Assembly: GCF_019448255.1 (NCBI RefSeq)
Contig: NZ_CP080410.1
Coordinates: 1,550,001-1,614,000, forward strand
Reading direction: 5' to 3'
DNA from: Qipengyuania flava
Lineage (GTDB): Bacteria; Pseudomonadota; Alphaproteobacteria; Sphingomonadales; Sphingomonadaceae
Length of the DNA stretch: 64,000 nt
Shown here: positions 22,239 to 32,057 of the stretch, in pieces
Layout: the number at the start of each line of letters is the position of its first letter
Numbering within the stretch: the first letter of the stretch is position 1
Notes under the pieces: generated by a model
What the model saw: only the letters and a program-made list of their open reading frames with translations
What the model was told of the DNA's origin: nothing
The model's database searches: none
Translations under genes and position numbers: made by a program

Positions 22239-22559
22239 TCATGCCGCTTTGAGCTTGTTGAGGCGCTTAAGGCCCTGCGCGGCAAGTTCCAGCGTCGCCC
22301 CGAAAGGGTCGGATGGATTGTCACCGATCACGACCATCCGTTCGGCTTCGAGCGCGCGAACCGCAGCGAAGGCCGCGTGCAGCGGTAGCTCGGTAACTTG
22401 TGGCAAGTCCCAGATCGTTATTGTCACACCGAGGGTCTCGGCGCGCTGCATCGCAAGCAGCACGGTGTCGCCGCCGTGGGCGCCTTGCAAACCGGGATTG
22501 TCGGTTTCGTTCGATACGGATTTGTCATCGGCCCGCCGCCGATGGGGTGTGGGGGTCAT
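22239..22559 (-). CDS. Small hypothetical protein, possible winged-helix
   Basis: Unrecognised 106-residue protein. After a polar N-terminus, the stretch TVLLAMQRAETLGVTITIWDLPQVTELPLHAAFAAVRALEAERMVVIGDNPSDPFGATLELAAQGLKRL reads like a winged helix: helix, a short helix pair with TELPLHAAFAAVRALEAERM as putative recognition helix, and a two-strand wing (MVVIGDNPSDPFGATLEL). That is a pattern reading, not a family match. It is divergent from the LuxR gene (128 bases between starts) and tRNA-Lys lies downstream. A conserved sphingomonad protein is plausible. Confidence 0.6.
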   Translation of the reverse strand: MTPTPHRRRADDKSVSNETDNPGLQGAHGGDTVLLAMQRAETLGVTITIWDLPQVTELPLHAAFAAVRALEAERMVVIGDNPSDPFGATLELAAQGLKRLNKLKAA

Positions 22560-22643
22560 GGTGTTGCTGCCTCGTAGAATCGCAGCGGCCCCCCAGCTGC
22601 GACAATGCGTTTCGCTGGGCCTTTGGCGGATTCTCTGGTAAAA

Positions 22644-22660
22644 CCAAGTCCTACGCTTGG
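22644..22660 (+). promoter_or_regulatory. Palindrome upstream of the LuxR gene
   Basis: CCAAG-TCCTACG-CTTGG, a 5-7-5 inverted repeat 28 bases before the LuxR start. Size and position suit an operator, possibly for the LuxR protein itself, but it is not a close match to a classical 20-bp lux box. Confidence 0.4.
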
Positions 22661-22687
22661 GGGACAGGGAGACCGACGAGCGGAAAA

Positions 22688-23398
22688 ATGCAAGATTTCT
22701 CGGCCACTATCGCCTGCACTGACGATTGCGAGTCCATACTCGAATACGTATTTGGCCTGCTAAAGGCCGAAGGGGCCAACTGGTTTACTTACAATTTCAC
22801 ACCGATCTTCGAATCGCACACCTCGCCGCAGAGCTTTATTTGGGCGCGAGACTGTCCGATTGAGTACCAGCGCCTCTACGTGGGCGAACAGTATCGCAGG
22901 CGCGACCCGATACCGCGACTTACATTCGAGCACGGACCTGTTCTAACTTGGACCCAGGCGAAAAGACTTGGTGCGAGCGACAGGGATGCTCAGTGGTTCT
23001 TCGGCGTGCTGAAAGAGATGGGCGTGACCAACTGGCTATCGGTCGCGCTGTTTGGGCCGCGGAACCGCGATGGCTATGCTGCGGTGCAATTCTCCGACGA
23101 TCCGGACCAATTCGATCCGTCCCGCCTGTCCGAAATCCAGTCGCTGCTTTCAACCGCGCATCTGCAGATCTGCAAGATCATGGACGAGGGCAAGCCGACC
23201 GTCTCCCTCTCCGAGCGTGAACGCGAAGTCCTGCGCTGGATGGGGCACGGCAAGTCCTCCAGCGATATTGCGGCCATTCTCGACATCTCGCCCGAGACGG
23301 TGCGGACCTATGTGCGGCGCATCTACGATAAGCTGGACACGAACGACCGGGTCACGGCCACTGTTCGCGCGCTGAAACTGGGCCTGGTCGAACTCTAG
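22688..23398 (+). CDS. LuxR-family regulator with autoinducer-binding-type domain (LuxR solo)
   Basis: A 236-residue regulator. Residues 1-150 form an autoinducer-binding-like domain with EYQRLYVGEQYRRRDPIPRLTFEHGPVLTW, where Tyr, the Asp-Pro pair and the final Trp match TraR Y61, D70, P71 and W85, while the TraR W57 position is Tyr here. Residues 170-236 hold the LuxR HTH (LSEREREVLRWMGHGKSSSDIAAILDISPETVRTYVRRIYDKLDTNDRVTATVRAL). No luxI-type synthase is present in the window, so it is a solo receptor or binds something else. Start MQDFSATIAC at 22688 is the natural domain start; the longer frame is rejected. The gene is convergent with rodA, overlapping by 4 bases. Confidence 0.88.
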   Translation: MQDFSATIACTDDCESILEYVFGLLKAEGANWFTYNFTPIFESHTSPQSFIWARDCPIEYQRLYVGEQYRRRDPIPRLTFEHGPVLTWTQAKRLGASDRDAQWFFGVLKEMGVTNWLSVALFGPRNRDGYAAVQFSDDPDQFDPSRLSEIQSLLSTAHLQICKIMDEGKPTVSLSEREREVLRWMGHGKSSSDIAAILDISPETVRTYVRRIYDKLDTNDRVTATVRALKLGLVEL

Positions 23399-24513
23399 CG
23401 GATCAGTCCCGTTCGCGGCGCCTTCTGGTTCCAGCGATTGACCATCATGAGCGAGCCGATGCAGATCATGTTGGTCATCATCGAGCTGCCGCCATGGCTC
23501 ATGAAGGGCAGGGGGATACCGACGACCGGGGCAAGACCCATCACCATCATGAGGTTGATCGCGACATAGAAGAAGATCGTCGCGGTCATGCCGAGCGCGA
23601 CCAGCTTGCCGAACCGGTCCTTGCTCGCCCGCGCCACCGACAGGCCCCAGCCGAGGATCATGGCAAAGGCACAAAGGACGACAAGGCCGCCGAGGAAACC
23701 CCATTCCTCGGCCATGGTGGCAAAGATAAAGTCGGTGTGGGGCTCAGGCAGGTAATGAAGGTGGCTTTGCGAGCCCTCGTTGAAACCCTTGCCGGAAAAG
23801 CCTCCCGATCCGATCGCGATCTTCGACTGGGTGATGTGGTAGCCATCGCCCAGCGGATCGCTTTCCGGGTCAAGGAAGGTGAACACGCGGCGCTGCTGGT
23901 AGGGTTGCAGCCCGAAGAAGAAGGCGAGCGGAGCGAGGATTGCGGCGAGCAAACCCGCACCGACAAACCAGCGCATCGGCAATCCGGCTGTAAACATCAC
24001 CACAGCACCGCCGAAAACCAGCGCCAGCGATGTGCCGAGATCGGGTTGGAGGAGAACCAGCGCAACCGGGGTCATGATCAGGGCTCCGGCAGGGATGAGC
24101 GCGCGCCAGGTCGGGATCATGCCAACCGGAAGAGAGGCGTAGAACCGGGCCAGGACCACCACCAGGACCGGTTTCATGGTCTCCGATGGCTGAAGCTGCA
24201 TGAAGCCGAGGTCGAGCCACCTTTGGCTCCCGCCGCCCACGAACCCCATGAGCTCCACCGCCAACAGCATCAGCAGGACGATCCCGTAGGCGGGGAACGC
24301 AAAGAACTGCACCAGCTCGCGCGGTAGCATGCTGATGATGAAGGCCATCACCAGGAAGACGCCAAATCGGATGAGGTGTGAGGAAGCGTAGGGGTCCCAG
24401 CTTCCCGCAGCCGCGGAAAACAGGACGAGCGCACCGAACCCGATCAGTACGAAGAGGGGGATCAGCATCTGCCAGGGTTGGCGTGCTATCGGGGCAGGAA
24501 CGATGCCGCTCAT
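23395..24513 (-). CDS. rodA: Peptidoglycan polymerase RodA (SEDS family)
   Basis: Lipid II glycan polymerase of the elongation complex, inner membrane. The 372-residue protein has about ten membrane segments and the SEDS signatures: GSQRWLDLGFMQLQPSETMKPVLVV, LVLLQPDLGTSLALVFGGAVVMFTAG, the catalytic-loop region with ITQSKIAIGSGGFSGKGFNEGSQSHLHYLPEPHTDFIFATMAEEWGFLGG, and GIPLPFMSHGGSSMMTNMI near the end. It overlaps mrdA (ATGA, 4 bases) and closes the mreB-mreC-mreD-mrdA-rodA operon. Confidence 0.96.
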   Translation of the reverse strand: MSGIVPAPIARQPWQMLIPLFVLIGFGALVLFSAAAGSWDPYASSHLIRFGVFLVMAFIISMLPRELVQFFAFPAYGIVLLMLLAVELMGFVGGGSQRWLDLGFMQLQPSETMKPVLVVVLARFYASLPVGMIPTWRALIPAGALIMTPVALVLLQPDLGTSLALVFGGAVVMFTAGLPMRWFVGAGLLAAILAPLAFFFGLQPYQQRRVFTFLDPESDPLGDGYHITQSKIAIGSGGFSGKGFNEGSQSHLHYLPEPHTDFIFATMAEEWGFLGGLVVLCAFAMILGWGLSVARASKDRFGKLVALGMTATIFFYVAINLMMVMGLAPVVGIPLPFMSHGGSSMMTNMICIGSLMMVNRWNQKAPRTGLIR

Positions 24514-26606
24514 TGCGCTGCGCTTCCGTTGTCGAGCTGCTGGTTCGCCTCTGCCGAGGAACGCCGGACTTCTTCCGCCGAACGCGTGTCAACGCGCGAG
24601 GGCGTGGCTTCCTCGGCCAGAGTTTCGGTCTGGCGTGCGGCGAGGCGGGCTTCCGCCTCGACCTGGTCGAAGATATCCTCGTCGCGCGAAGGGGCAGGGG
24701 GCACCGACTGGCCCTGCGCTGCCGCGTAGGCGCGGTATTTCGCGTCGAGCCGCTGCTGCGCTGTCCCGCCCCACTGCTGTTCGAGCGGGCGCAGGGCGTC
24801 CATTCCCTTGGCCGGATCGAACAGGAAGGTCATGACATCGCGTGCGATCGGATAGGCCGCGCCCGAACCGCCGCCATGCTCGATCACGACGGCGCCGGCG
24901 TATTTCGGCTTGTCGAAAGGTGCGAAGAAGACAAACAAGCCGTGGTCGCGGTACTTCCACGGTCCGCTGCGTCCATCCGATATACTCAGCGAAACGACCT
25001 GCGCGGTCCCTGTCTTGCCGGCCATCTTGATATCGTCGAACGGCAGGCGGGCCCGCCCGGCGGTACCGGGTCCGTTGACCGTGTCGCTCATGGCCTGGCG
25101 GACATAGTCGATCTCGGCCGGACTGAAGTCGAAGTGCTCGAAGACCGGCTTCTCGTCGGTCAGCTGGAGGCGCGGCATTACCCGGTCGCCCGTTGCAAGC
25201 CGCGCGCTCATCACCGCAAGTTGCAGCGGGTTGGTCAGGTAATACCCCTGGCCGATGGACGAGTTGACCGTGTCATAGGGCTGCCATGCGCTGTCATGAC
25301 GGCGCTGCTTCCATTCGGGCGAGGGGACGGTGCCGAAGAACTGGCTGGTGACGGGAAGCGGGAATTCCTCGCCGAGGCCCATCTTGTGCGCCCATTCGGC
25401 GACCTTAGCGAAGCCGATCTGCTGGGCAAAATGGTAGAAATAGCTGTCGCAGCTCTGGTAGATCGCCTTGGCCATATCGACCCGGCCATGGTTGCTCCAG
25501 CAATTGAAGAAGCGGTTGCCGATGCGCCGGCCACCGTTGCACATGATGGATTCTTCGGGTTTTACCCCAGCATCGAGGAACGCCATGCAGTGCATCGGCT
25601 TGACCGTTGATCCCGGAGGATAGAGCCCTTTGAGGACCTTGTTGCGCAGCGGCACGCGTTCGTCGTCGCGCAACATGGCGTATTCGACCCGCCCGATGCC
25701 TTGCGAGAAGCTGTTGGGGTCGAAACTGGGCATGGAGGCCATGCACAGAAGGTCGCCGGTTTCGCAGTCCATCACGACCACCGATCCGCTTTCGAGCCCG
25801 ATCCGGCGCGCGGCGTAATCCTGCAGCGGGCCATCGATGGTCAGACGGACCGGATCGCCCTGGACATCGTCGCGCGTTTCGAGATCGCGAACGATGCGGC
25901 CCGATGCGGTGACCTCCACACGCCGCGCTCCCGGAACGCCGCGAAGTTCCAGTTCGAATTGCTTCTCCAGCGCGTCCTTGCCGATCTTGTAGCCGGGCGT
26001 GACGAGCAAGGGATTGCGGTCCTGCTCCTCGTATTCTTCGGCGTTGGCAGGGCCGACATAGCCGAGCAGGTGGCCTACAGCCGCGCCGGTCGGGTAAAAA
26101 CGCGAGAAACCGCGCTGGGGAACGACGCCCGGCAGGTCCGGCAATCGCACGCTTACGGCGGCAAACTGGTCGTATGTTATGCCCGAGGCGATCTCGACAG
26201 GCTGGTAGCCCGGACCATCGCCAATGCGCTTGCGGATATCGGCAGCCTTGTTCTCGTCGAGGTCAAGGATGCGCGTGAGTTGGTCGAGCGTAGCGTCCGG
26301 ATCGGGTGTCCGCTCGGGGATGATGTCGACGCGGAAATCGGCCCGGTTGGACGCGAGCGGAGCTCCGTTGCGATCGAGTATCCATCCGCGACGCGGCGGG
26401 ATGAGCGAGAGGTTGACCCGGTTGCTTTCGCTCTCGAGCTCGTACTTCTCGTTCTCGGCAATCGCGATATAGCCCATCCGCGCGGCGAGCAGGACACCGA
26501 TCCCGCCCATGCCCGCGCCGATCACGAAGGTGCGCCGGTCGAAAGCGTTCTCCAGCGTCGACTGGGTCACAACCTCGCGCGTTTTCTTGCGCTTGCCGAA
26601 AGCCAT
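24510..26606 (-). CDS. mrdA: Penicillin-binding protein 2 (elongasome transpeptidase)
   Basis: Class B PBP, partner of RodA. The 698-residue protein has an N-terminal membrane anchor (RRTFVIGAGMGGIGVLLAARMGYIAIAENEKY), a dimerisation/pedestal domain with PPRRGWILDRNGAPLASNRADF, and the transpeptidase domain with the active Ser in YPPGSTVKPMHCMAFLDAG, SCDSYFYHFAQQIG, and the KTGTA box in MAGKTGTAQVVSL. A Glu/Ala-rich tail follows. The start MAFGKRKKTREV at 26606 overlaps the mreD stop by one base (TGATG); longer frames run through mreD and are rejected. Cys residues in LCMASMP and MHCMAF are not otherwise notable. Confidence 0.96.
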   Translation of the reverse strand: MAFGKRKKTREVVTQSTLENAFDRRTFVIGAGMGGIGVLLAARMGYIAIAENEKYELESESNRVNLSLIPPRRGWILDRNGAPLASNRADFRVDIIPERTPDPDATLDQLTRILDLDENKAADIRKRIGDGPGYQPVEIASGITYDQFAAVSVRLPDLPGVVPQRGFSRFYPTGAAVGHLLGYVGPANAEEYEEQDRNPLLVTPGYKIGKDALEKQFELELRGVPGARRVEVTASGRIVRDLETRDDVQGDPVRLTIDGPLQDYAARRIGLESGSVVVMDCETGDLLCMASMPSFDPNSFSQGIGRVEYAMLRDDERVPLRNKVLKGLYPPGSTVKPMHCMAFLDAGVKPEESIMCNGGRRIGNRFFNCWSNHGRVDMAKAIYQSCDSYFYHFAQQIGFAKVAEWAHKMGLGEEFPLPVTSQFFGTVPSPEWKQRRHDSAWQPYDTVNSSIGQGYYLTNPLQLAVMSARLATGDRVMPRLQLTDEKPVFEHFDFSPAEIDYVRQAMSDTVNGPGTAGRARLPFDDIKMAGKTGTAQVVSLSISDGRSGPWKYRDHGLFVFFAPFDKPKYAGAVVIEHGGGSGAAYPIARDVMTFLFDPAKGMDALRPLEQQWGGTAQQRLDAKYRAYAAAQGQSVPPAPSRDEDIFDQVEAEARLAARQTETLAEEATPSRVDTRSAEEVRRSSAEANQQLDNGSAAQ

Positions 26607-27157
26607 CAGACGGCCTTCCAGCGCGTGAGGCGCATGCGATCCAGCATCGCCACAAGGCGCGCTGCAATCGGGAAGATCAGGATCGAAAACACGAGCTGCG
26701 GAACCAGGGCGATGAGCGAATGGATCGTGGGTTCGCCGCCCGACAGCAGCCAACCGGCAAGGAGATAGCTTGCCACGAGTATACCGGCCGTGAACCAGTC
26801 TTGCCAGAAAGCGCGCCACGGCAGGCGGGCTTCGACGATCTCCACCGTGATCAGCACAAGCGACCAGGTGAAGATGGCAAAGCCGAAGGGCTGGCCGCTG
26901 AACAGGTCATCGAACAGGCCGAGCGGGACCCCGGCCCAGATCGGCATCAGGCCGGGGCGCACGAGCCGCCAAGCGAGCAGCATGAGCAGGCCCAGCGGCG
27001 GCACGAAGGGCAGGGCGCTCGCCAATGCGAAGATGGGCAGGAGCGAGGCAACAAGGATGCTGAACCAGGGAAGGAAATTGGCAAGCAGCGGCGAATGCGA
27101 ACGGTTGATACGGCTCCCGTAAGCGTCGCTGCGCGAGCGCGGATCGTTGCGCTCCAT
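26606..27157 (-). CDS. mreD: Rod shape-determining protein MreD
   Basis: Inner-membrane component of the elongasome. 183 residues with five or six hydrophobic segments: NFLPWFSILVASLLPIFALASALPF, PPLGLLMLLAWRLVRPGLMPIWAGVPLGLFDDLFSGQPFGFAIFTWSLVLITVEIVE (with the MreD-type G-DD-SG-P-G loop), AGILVASYLLAGWLL and LVPQLVFSILIFPIAARLVAMLDRMR. It is joined by one-base stop/start overlaps to mreC upstream and mrdA downstream. Sequence identity in this family is low, so context carries much of the call. Confidence 0.92.
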   Translation of the reverse strand: MERNDPRSRSDAYGSRINRSHSPLLANFLPWFSILVASLLPIFALASALPFVPPLGLLMLLAWRLVRPGLMPIWAGVPLGLFDDLFSGQPFGFAIFTWSLVLITVEIVEARLPWRAFWQDWFTAGILVASYLLAGWLLSGGEPTIHSLIALVPQLVFSILIFPIAARLVAMLDRMRLTRWKAV

Positions 27158-28047
27158 CAGTCGCCAAGCTCCCGCTCGATCGGCGTTTCGGCACCAAGGG
27201 CGGCTTCGGGTTCGAAGATGGGCTCCACGCTCACGAAATCCGTCGCAGCCGGGTCGCTGACAATGCGGGCAAGGCCGCCGTCATCGGTAATCTCGGTCAC
27301 GATCGCGACCGCGATGCCCGGCGGGTAATAGCCGCCCGCACCGCTGGTGACGAAGACATCGCCTTCTTCGAGCGGGTTGATGCCGAGGTTGATCAGCTTG
27401 ATGCGCAGCAGGCCGTCGCCGCGCCCTTCGGCAAAGGCCACCACCTCGTCGCTTGCGCGGCGCACCGGCAGGACGCTTTCGCTGTCTGTCAGGAGCAGTA
27501 CGCGGGCGCTGTCGCTGCCAACCTCAAGGATGCGGCCCACGACACCGCGCGGCGAGCGCACCGGCATGCCGACGCTCACCCCGTCATCCGAACCTGCGCC
27601 GAGATAGGCAAAGCGGCGGGTGCTGGAGGAAGACGAACCGACAAGGCGCGCAACCGCCACCGGCTCGCGCCCTTCTTCCTGAAGGTCGAGCAGGCCCTTG
27701 AGGCGCGCGTTCTCCTGACGCACGGCTTCGGCCTCCGCGAGGCGGATGCGAGCGATCTCCATTTCCCGCTTGAGCTCGGCGTTCTTCGATCCGGCCCGGT
27801 AATAGCCGCTGATCGATTCCCAGAAGCCCTTCGTGCCCGTGCGGACCGTGGCGGCCGCTTCGGTTGCGGGCGATACGCTATCCTGCGCCGCGCCGCGCAC
27901 GCCGCCGAAAAGCTGGGGCTGGAAGAACGACAGGGCAAGCAGGATCGCACCGATCAGCGCGCCGATGCCCGCGATCACATAGCCGGTGAAGAGGTTGTAC
28001 TGCGCCCTGCGAGAAAATCCCGAGCGCCGTGAACTTGGCGGCGCCAT
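27157..28047 (-). CDS. mreC: Rod shape-determining protein MreC
   Basis: Bitopic periplasmic scaffold linking MreB to the wall enzymes. 296 residues: short cytoplasmic Arg-rich start (PPSSRRSGFSRRAQ), membrane helix VIAGIGALIGAILLALSFF, periplasmic coiled coil (KNAELKREMEIARIRLAEAEAVRQENARLKGLLDLQEEG, about residues 88-126), then the two beta domains with YLGAGSDDGVSVGMPVRSPRGVVGRILEVGSDSARVLLLTDSESVLPVR and EGDVFVTSGAGGYYPPGIAVAIV. It lies 12 bases after mreB and overlaps mreD by one base. Confidence 0.95.
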   Translation of the reverse strand: MAPPSSRRSGFSRRAQYNLFTGYVIAGIGALIGAILLALSFFQPQLFGGVRGAAQDSVSPATEAAATVRTGTKGFWESISGYYRAGSKNAELKREMEIARIRLAEAEAVRQENARLKGLLDLQEEGREPVAVARLVGSSSSSTRRFAYLGAGSDDGVSVGMPVRSPRGVVGRILEVGSDSARVLLLTDSESVLPVRRASDEVVAFAEGRGDGLLRIKLINLGINPLEEGDVFVTSGAGGYYPPGIAVAIVTEITDDGGLARIVSDPAATDFVSVEPIFEPEAALGAETPIERELGD

Positions 28048-28059
28048 CCCCTGCCTTCC

Positions 28060-29283
<1,224 letters not shown>

Positions 29284-29299
29284 CTACACTGTCTGTTCA

Positions 29300-31102
29300 A
29301 TGCCGCAAATTCGTCGCCTGCCCGAAAATCTCGTCAACCGGATCGCCGCTGGTGAAGTGGTCGAGCGTCCGTCTTCTGCCCTCAAGGAACTGGTCGAGAA
29401 CGCAATCGATGCGGGCGCCACGCGCATTGCGGTGAAGCTCGTAGAAGGCGGGCTGACCAGCCTCGAAGTCACCGACGATGGCTGCGGAATGACACCCGAT
29501 GAGATGGCGCTGGCACTCGAACGGCACGCGACCTCCAAGCTGCCCGACGAAGCAATCGAACAGGTCTCTACGCTCGGCTTCCGCGGCGAAGCGCTGCCCA
29601 GCATTGCCAGCGTCGCGCGCTTCACGCTGGAAAGTCGCCCGCACGGGGCAGCACAAGGCTGGCGGCGTGTGGTCGACCATGGCGAAGTGGTCGCGGAAGG
29701 GCCTGCTGCCCTACCTCCCGGCACGCGGGTGAGGGTCGAAAACCTGTTCGGCAAGATCCCCGCACGGCGCAAGTTCCTCCGCACGCCGCGCAGCGAATAC
29801 GCCGCGTGCAAGGATGTGGTCCTGCGCCTTGCAATGGCGCGGCCCGATGTCGCCATCACACTCGACCATGGCGATCGTCGGATCTTTGGCCTTCAGGGCG
29901 GCGAAGGGTTGGCAAACCGCGTTGCGCAGCTTGTCGCGCGCGAGCTGAAGGACAACGGCGTCGCCCTCGACATGGAACGAGGGAGCATGCGTCTGACCGG
30001 GATCGCGGGTCTGCCGACGTACAACCGCGGGATTGCCGACCACCAGTACCTGTTCGTTAACGGACGTCCGGTGAAGGACCGCCTGCTGACCGGCGCCGTG
30101 CGCGGGGCCTATGCCGACATGCTTGCGCGCGATCGTCACGCGGTGCTGGCGCTGTTCCTCGAGATTCCTTGCGAGGATGTCGACGTGAACGTCCATCCGG
30201 CCAAGACCGAGGTTCGCTTTCGCGATGCGCAGGGGGTGCGCGGCTTCATCGTTTCGGGTCTTCGCCAGGCTCTGGCCACAGGCGACAAGCGCAGCGCGCA
30301 GACGCCCGATGCAGGTGCGATGGCGCGCTGGCAGCAGGAACCCGTTCGCGAAGAACCCGCGCCTGCCTTGGCCTCGATCTTCAACGGGCGCGACTGGTCC
30401 ATGCCGCAGCCGCGCGTTTCCGAACCGGGCTCAGCCTGGAGGGGCGAGGGCAGCGCTGTACTCGCGCAGCCGCAAGGCCGGGCGGAAGAGGCCGCACCGG
30501 TCGAGGCGCAGGAGCAGGACTATCCTCTCGGTATTGCCCGCGGCCAGGTCGCAAACACCTATATCGTCGCCGAAGCGCAGGACGGACTGGTGCTCGTCGA
30601 CCAGCATGCTGCCCACGAACGGCTCGTCTTGGAACGGCTGCGTGCGGCGGGCGCAGAAGAAGCGGTGGCACGCAGCCAGGCGCTGCTCATCCCCGAAGTC
30701 GTCGAGCTGGACGAGACGAGCTGCGACCGGCTCGAAGGCGCGGCGGAGAAGCTCGCCGAGCTTGGTCTTGCAATCGAGCGTTTCGGATCGTCGGCCATGC
30801 TCGTTCGCAGCCTGCCGCACGCCATTGCGAAGACCGATCCGGAGAAGCTCCTGCGCGATATCGACGATGACCTTGCCCTCAACGGCGAGGCTCTGCTGCT
30901 GGGCGAGAAGCTCGACCTCGTGCTCGCGACCATGGCCTGCCACGGTTCGGTCCGCGCTGGGCGCGTGCTGCGGGTCGACGAGATGAACGCTCTTCTACGT
31001 GAGATGGAACGCACGCCTCGGTCCGGCCAGTGCAACCACGGCCGCCCGACCTGGGTGAAGCTGTCCATGGATGACGTCGAAAAGCTGTTCGGGAGGCATT
31101 GA
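29300..31102 (+). CDS. mutL: DNA mismatch repair protein MutL (endonuclease type)
   Basis: Matchmaker ATPase of mismatch repair, 600 residues. The GHKL ATPase domain has LKELVENAIDAG, VTDDGCGMTPDEM, RHATSKLPDEAIEQVSTLGFRGEALPSI and the GTRVRVENLFGKIPARRKFL loop. After a variable linker, the C-terminal domain carries DQHAAHERLVLE (Asp434), matching the DQHA-x2-E-x4-E metal motif, with ACHGSVRAG and GQCNHGRPT completing the endonuclease site. Such MutL nick DNA themselves, so no MutH or Dam is needed. Start MPQIRRLPENLVNRIAAGEVVERP at 29300 is conserved. It overlaps the next gene by one base. Confidence 0.97.
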   Translation: MPQIRRLPENLVNRIAAGEVVERPSSALKELVENAIDAGATRIAVKLVEGGLTSLEVTDDGCGMTPDEMALALERHATSKLPDEAIEQVSTLGFRGEALPSIASVARFTLESRPHGAAQGWRRVVDHGEVVAEGPAALPPGTRVRVENLFGKIPARRKFLRTPRSEYAACKDVVLRLAMARPDVAITLDHGDRRIFGLQGGEGLANRVAQLVARELKDNGVALDMERGSMRLTGIAGLPTYNRGIADHQYLFVNGRPVKDRLLTGAVRGAYADMLARDRHAVLALFLEIPCEDVDVNVHPAKTEVRFRDAQGVRGFIVSGLRQALATGDKRSAQTPDAGAMARWQQEPVREEPAPALASIFNGRDWSMPQPRVSEPGSAWRGEGSAVLAQPQGRAEEAAPVEAQEQDYPLGIARGQVANTYIVAEAQDGLVLVDQHAAHERLVLERLRAAGAEEAVARSQALLIPEVVELDETSCDRLEGAAEKLAELGLAIERFGSSAMLVRSLPHAIAKTDPEKLLRDIDDDLALNGEALLLGEKLDLVLATMACHGSVRAGRVLRVDEMNALLREMERTPRSGQCNHGRPTWVKLSMDDVEKLFGRH

Positions 31103-31581
31103 TGCGGTTTGCGGTTCCCCTTCTTGCGCTGGCCCTGGCCGCCTGTTCGTCCGAGGTCAGCGAGGAGGAGCGCGCTGCCGCCGTGGCCGAGGTCGAGGCC
31201 GCGCAGGTGCCGCAAGAGCTCGAGCTTGGTGCCATTCGCTACCGCGAGATCGAGCAGCACGACCTTTACGGCGCCGGGTGCAGCTTCGCGCCCGACGGGG
31301 GAGGGCTGTCAGCCGTAGCCTTGGCGATGGCGGAGGAAGGGCACTTCCTGCTCGATGGCGAGCTCATCACGCTTGCCGCCGACAAGGGCAGCGCGGAATT
31401 GCCCTACCTCGCACGGCGGGAATACGATGGCCTCGCCTATTCGATGACGCTCGACCTCGATGAGACCGCAGGCGAGCAATCGGGCGAGGAAACGAGCGAT
31501 TATCCCGCCACTCTCACCATTCGCGATGCGCGGGAACAGGTAGTTTACGAAAAACCGGGCATCGCCCAGTGCGGGGCGTGA
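31102..31581 (+). CDS. Hypothetical lipoprotein downstream of mutL
   Basis: Unrecognised 159-residue protein with a textbook lipoprotein signal: MRFAVPLLALALAAC, lipobox LAAC with Cys15. The mature part begins SSEVSEEERAAAVAEVEAAQ, then FRYREIEQHDLYGAGCSFAPDGG-like sequence with a second Cys, a beta-rich centre and a C-terminal Cys in GIAQCGA, possibly paired with it. ATG at 31102 overlaps the mutL stop (TGATG) with GGGAGG five bases upstream, so it is coupled to mutL; TTG at 31099 is a less likely start. No function can be inferred. Confidence 0.78.
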   Translation: MRFAVPLLALALAACSSEVSEEERAAAVAEVEAAQVPQELELGAIRYREIEQHDLYGAGCSFAPDGGGLSAVALAMAEEGHFLLDGELITLAADKGSAELPYLARREYDGLAYSMTLDLDETAGEQSGEETSDYPATLTIRDAREQVVYEKPGIAQCGA

Positions 31582-31582
31582 A

Positions 31583-32041
31583 TTAGTCGGTACCGTTCGG
31601 ATCGCGCGTGCGGATGAGGCCGTTCGACTGCATTTCCATCACCGGCTCATCGTTCTGGTTGAACACGGTCATCCGGCTCTTGAAGATGCCCATTTCCGGC
31701 CGACTTGCGCTGCGGCGCTTTTCGATGACTTCGCTTTCGCAGCGTAGCGTATCGCCGGGATAGACGGGCTTCTTCCAGCGGATATTGTCGACGCCGGGTG
31801 AGCCAAGCCCGGCGGATTTCTTGCCCTTCATGTCTTCCACCATCATCGCCATGGTCATGGCGCAGGTGTGCCATCCGCTTGCCGAGAGGCGACCGAAATG
31901 GGTTTGTGCGGCCGCCTCGTCATCGAGGTGGAAGGGCTGGGGATCGTACTTCGAGGCGAATTCCATCACCTCTTCACGCGTGACTTCGTAGCGACCGAAG
32001 CTGCGCTTGGTGCCGACGGCGATGTCTTCGTAAAACTGCAT
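31583..32041 (-). CDS. MaoC-family (R)-specific dehydratase
   Basis: Hot-dog-fold enoyl-CoA hydratase/dehydratase-like protein of 152 residues. The hydratase motif is KYDPQPFHLDDEAAAQTHFGRLSASGWHT with the catalytic Asp and His, followed by VDNIRWKKPVYPGDTLRCESEVIEKRRS. Substrate could be a short or branched acyl-CoA; not defined. Start is put at the ATG 32041 (MQFYEDIAVGTKR). The ATG lies inside a perfect 17-bp palindrome that fills the space after the upstream gene, suggesting direct control by a repressor. Confidence 0.9.
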   Translation of the reverse strand: MQFYEDIAVGTKRSFGRYEVTREEVMEFASKYDPQPFHLDDEAAAQTHFGRLSASGWHTCAMTMAMMVEDMKGKKSAGLGSPGVDNIRWKKPVYPGDTLRCESEVIEKRRSASRPEMGIFKSRMTVFNQNDEPVMEMQSNGLIRTRDPNGTD

Positions 32042-32055
32042 TGCAAATTGCAATG
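32039..32055 (-). promoter_or_regulatory. Perfect 17-bp palindrome over the MaoC start codon
   Basis: CATTGCAA-A-TTGCAATG, an 8-1-8 palindrome covering the ATG of the MaoC gene and ending 2 bases before the stop codon of the upstream gene. The TTGCAA half-sites resemble the TTTGCAAA boxes described for the short-chain acyl-CoA regulators (ScfR/PccR/RamB group). Confidence 0.5.
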
Positions 32056-32057
32056 TA

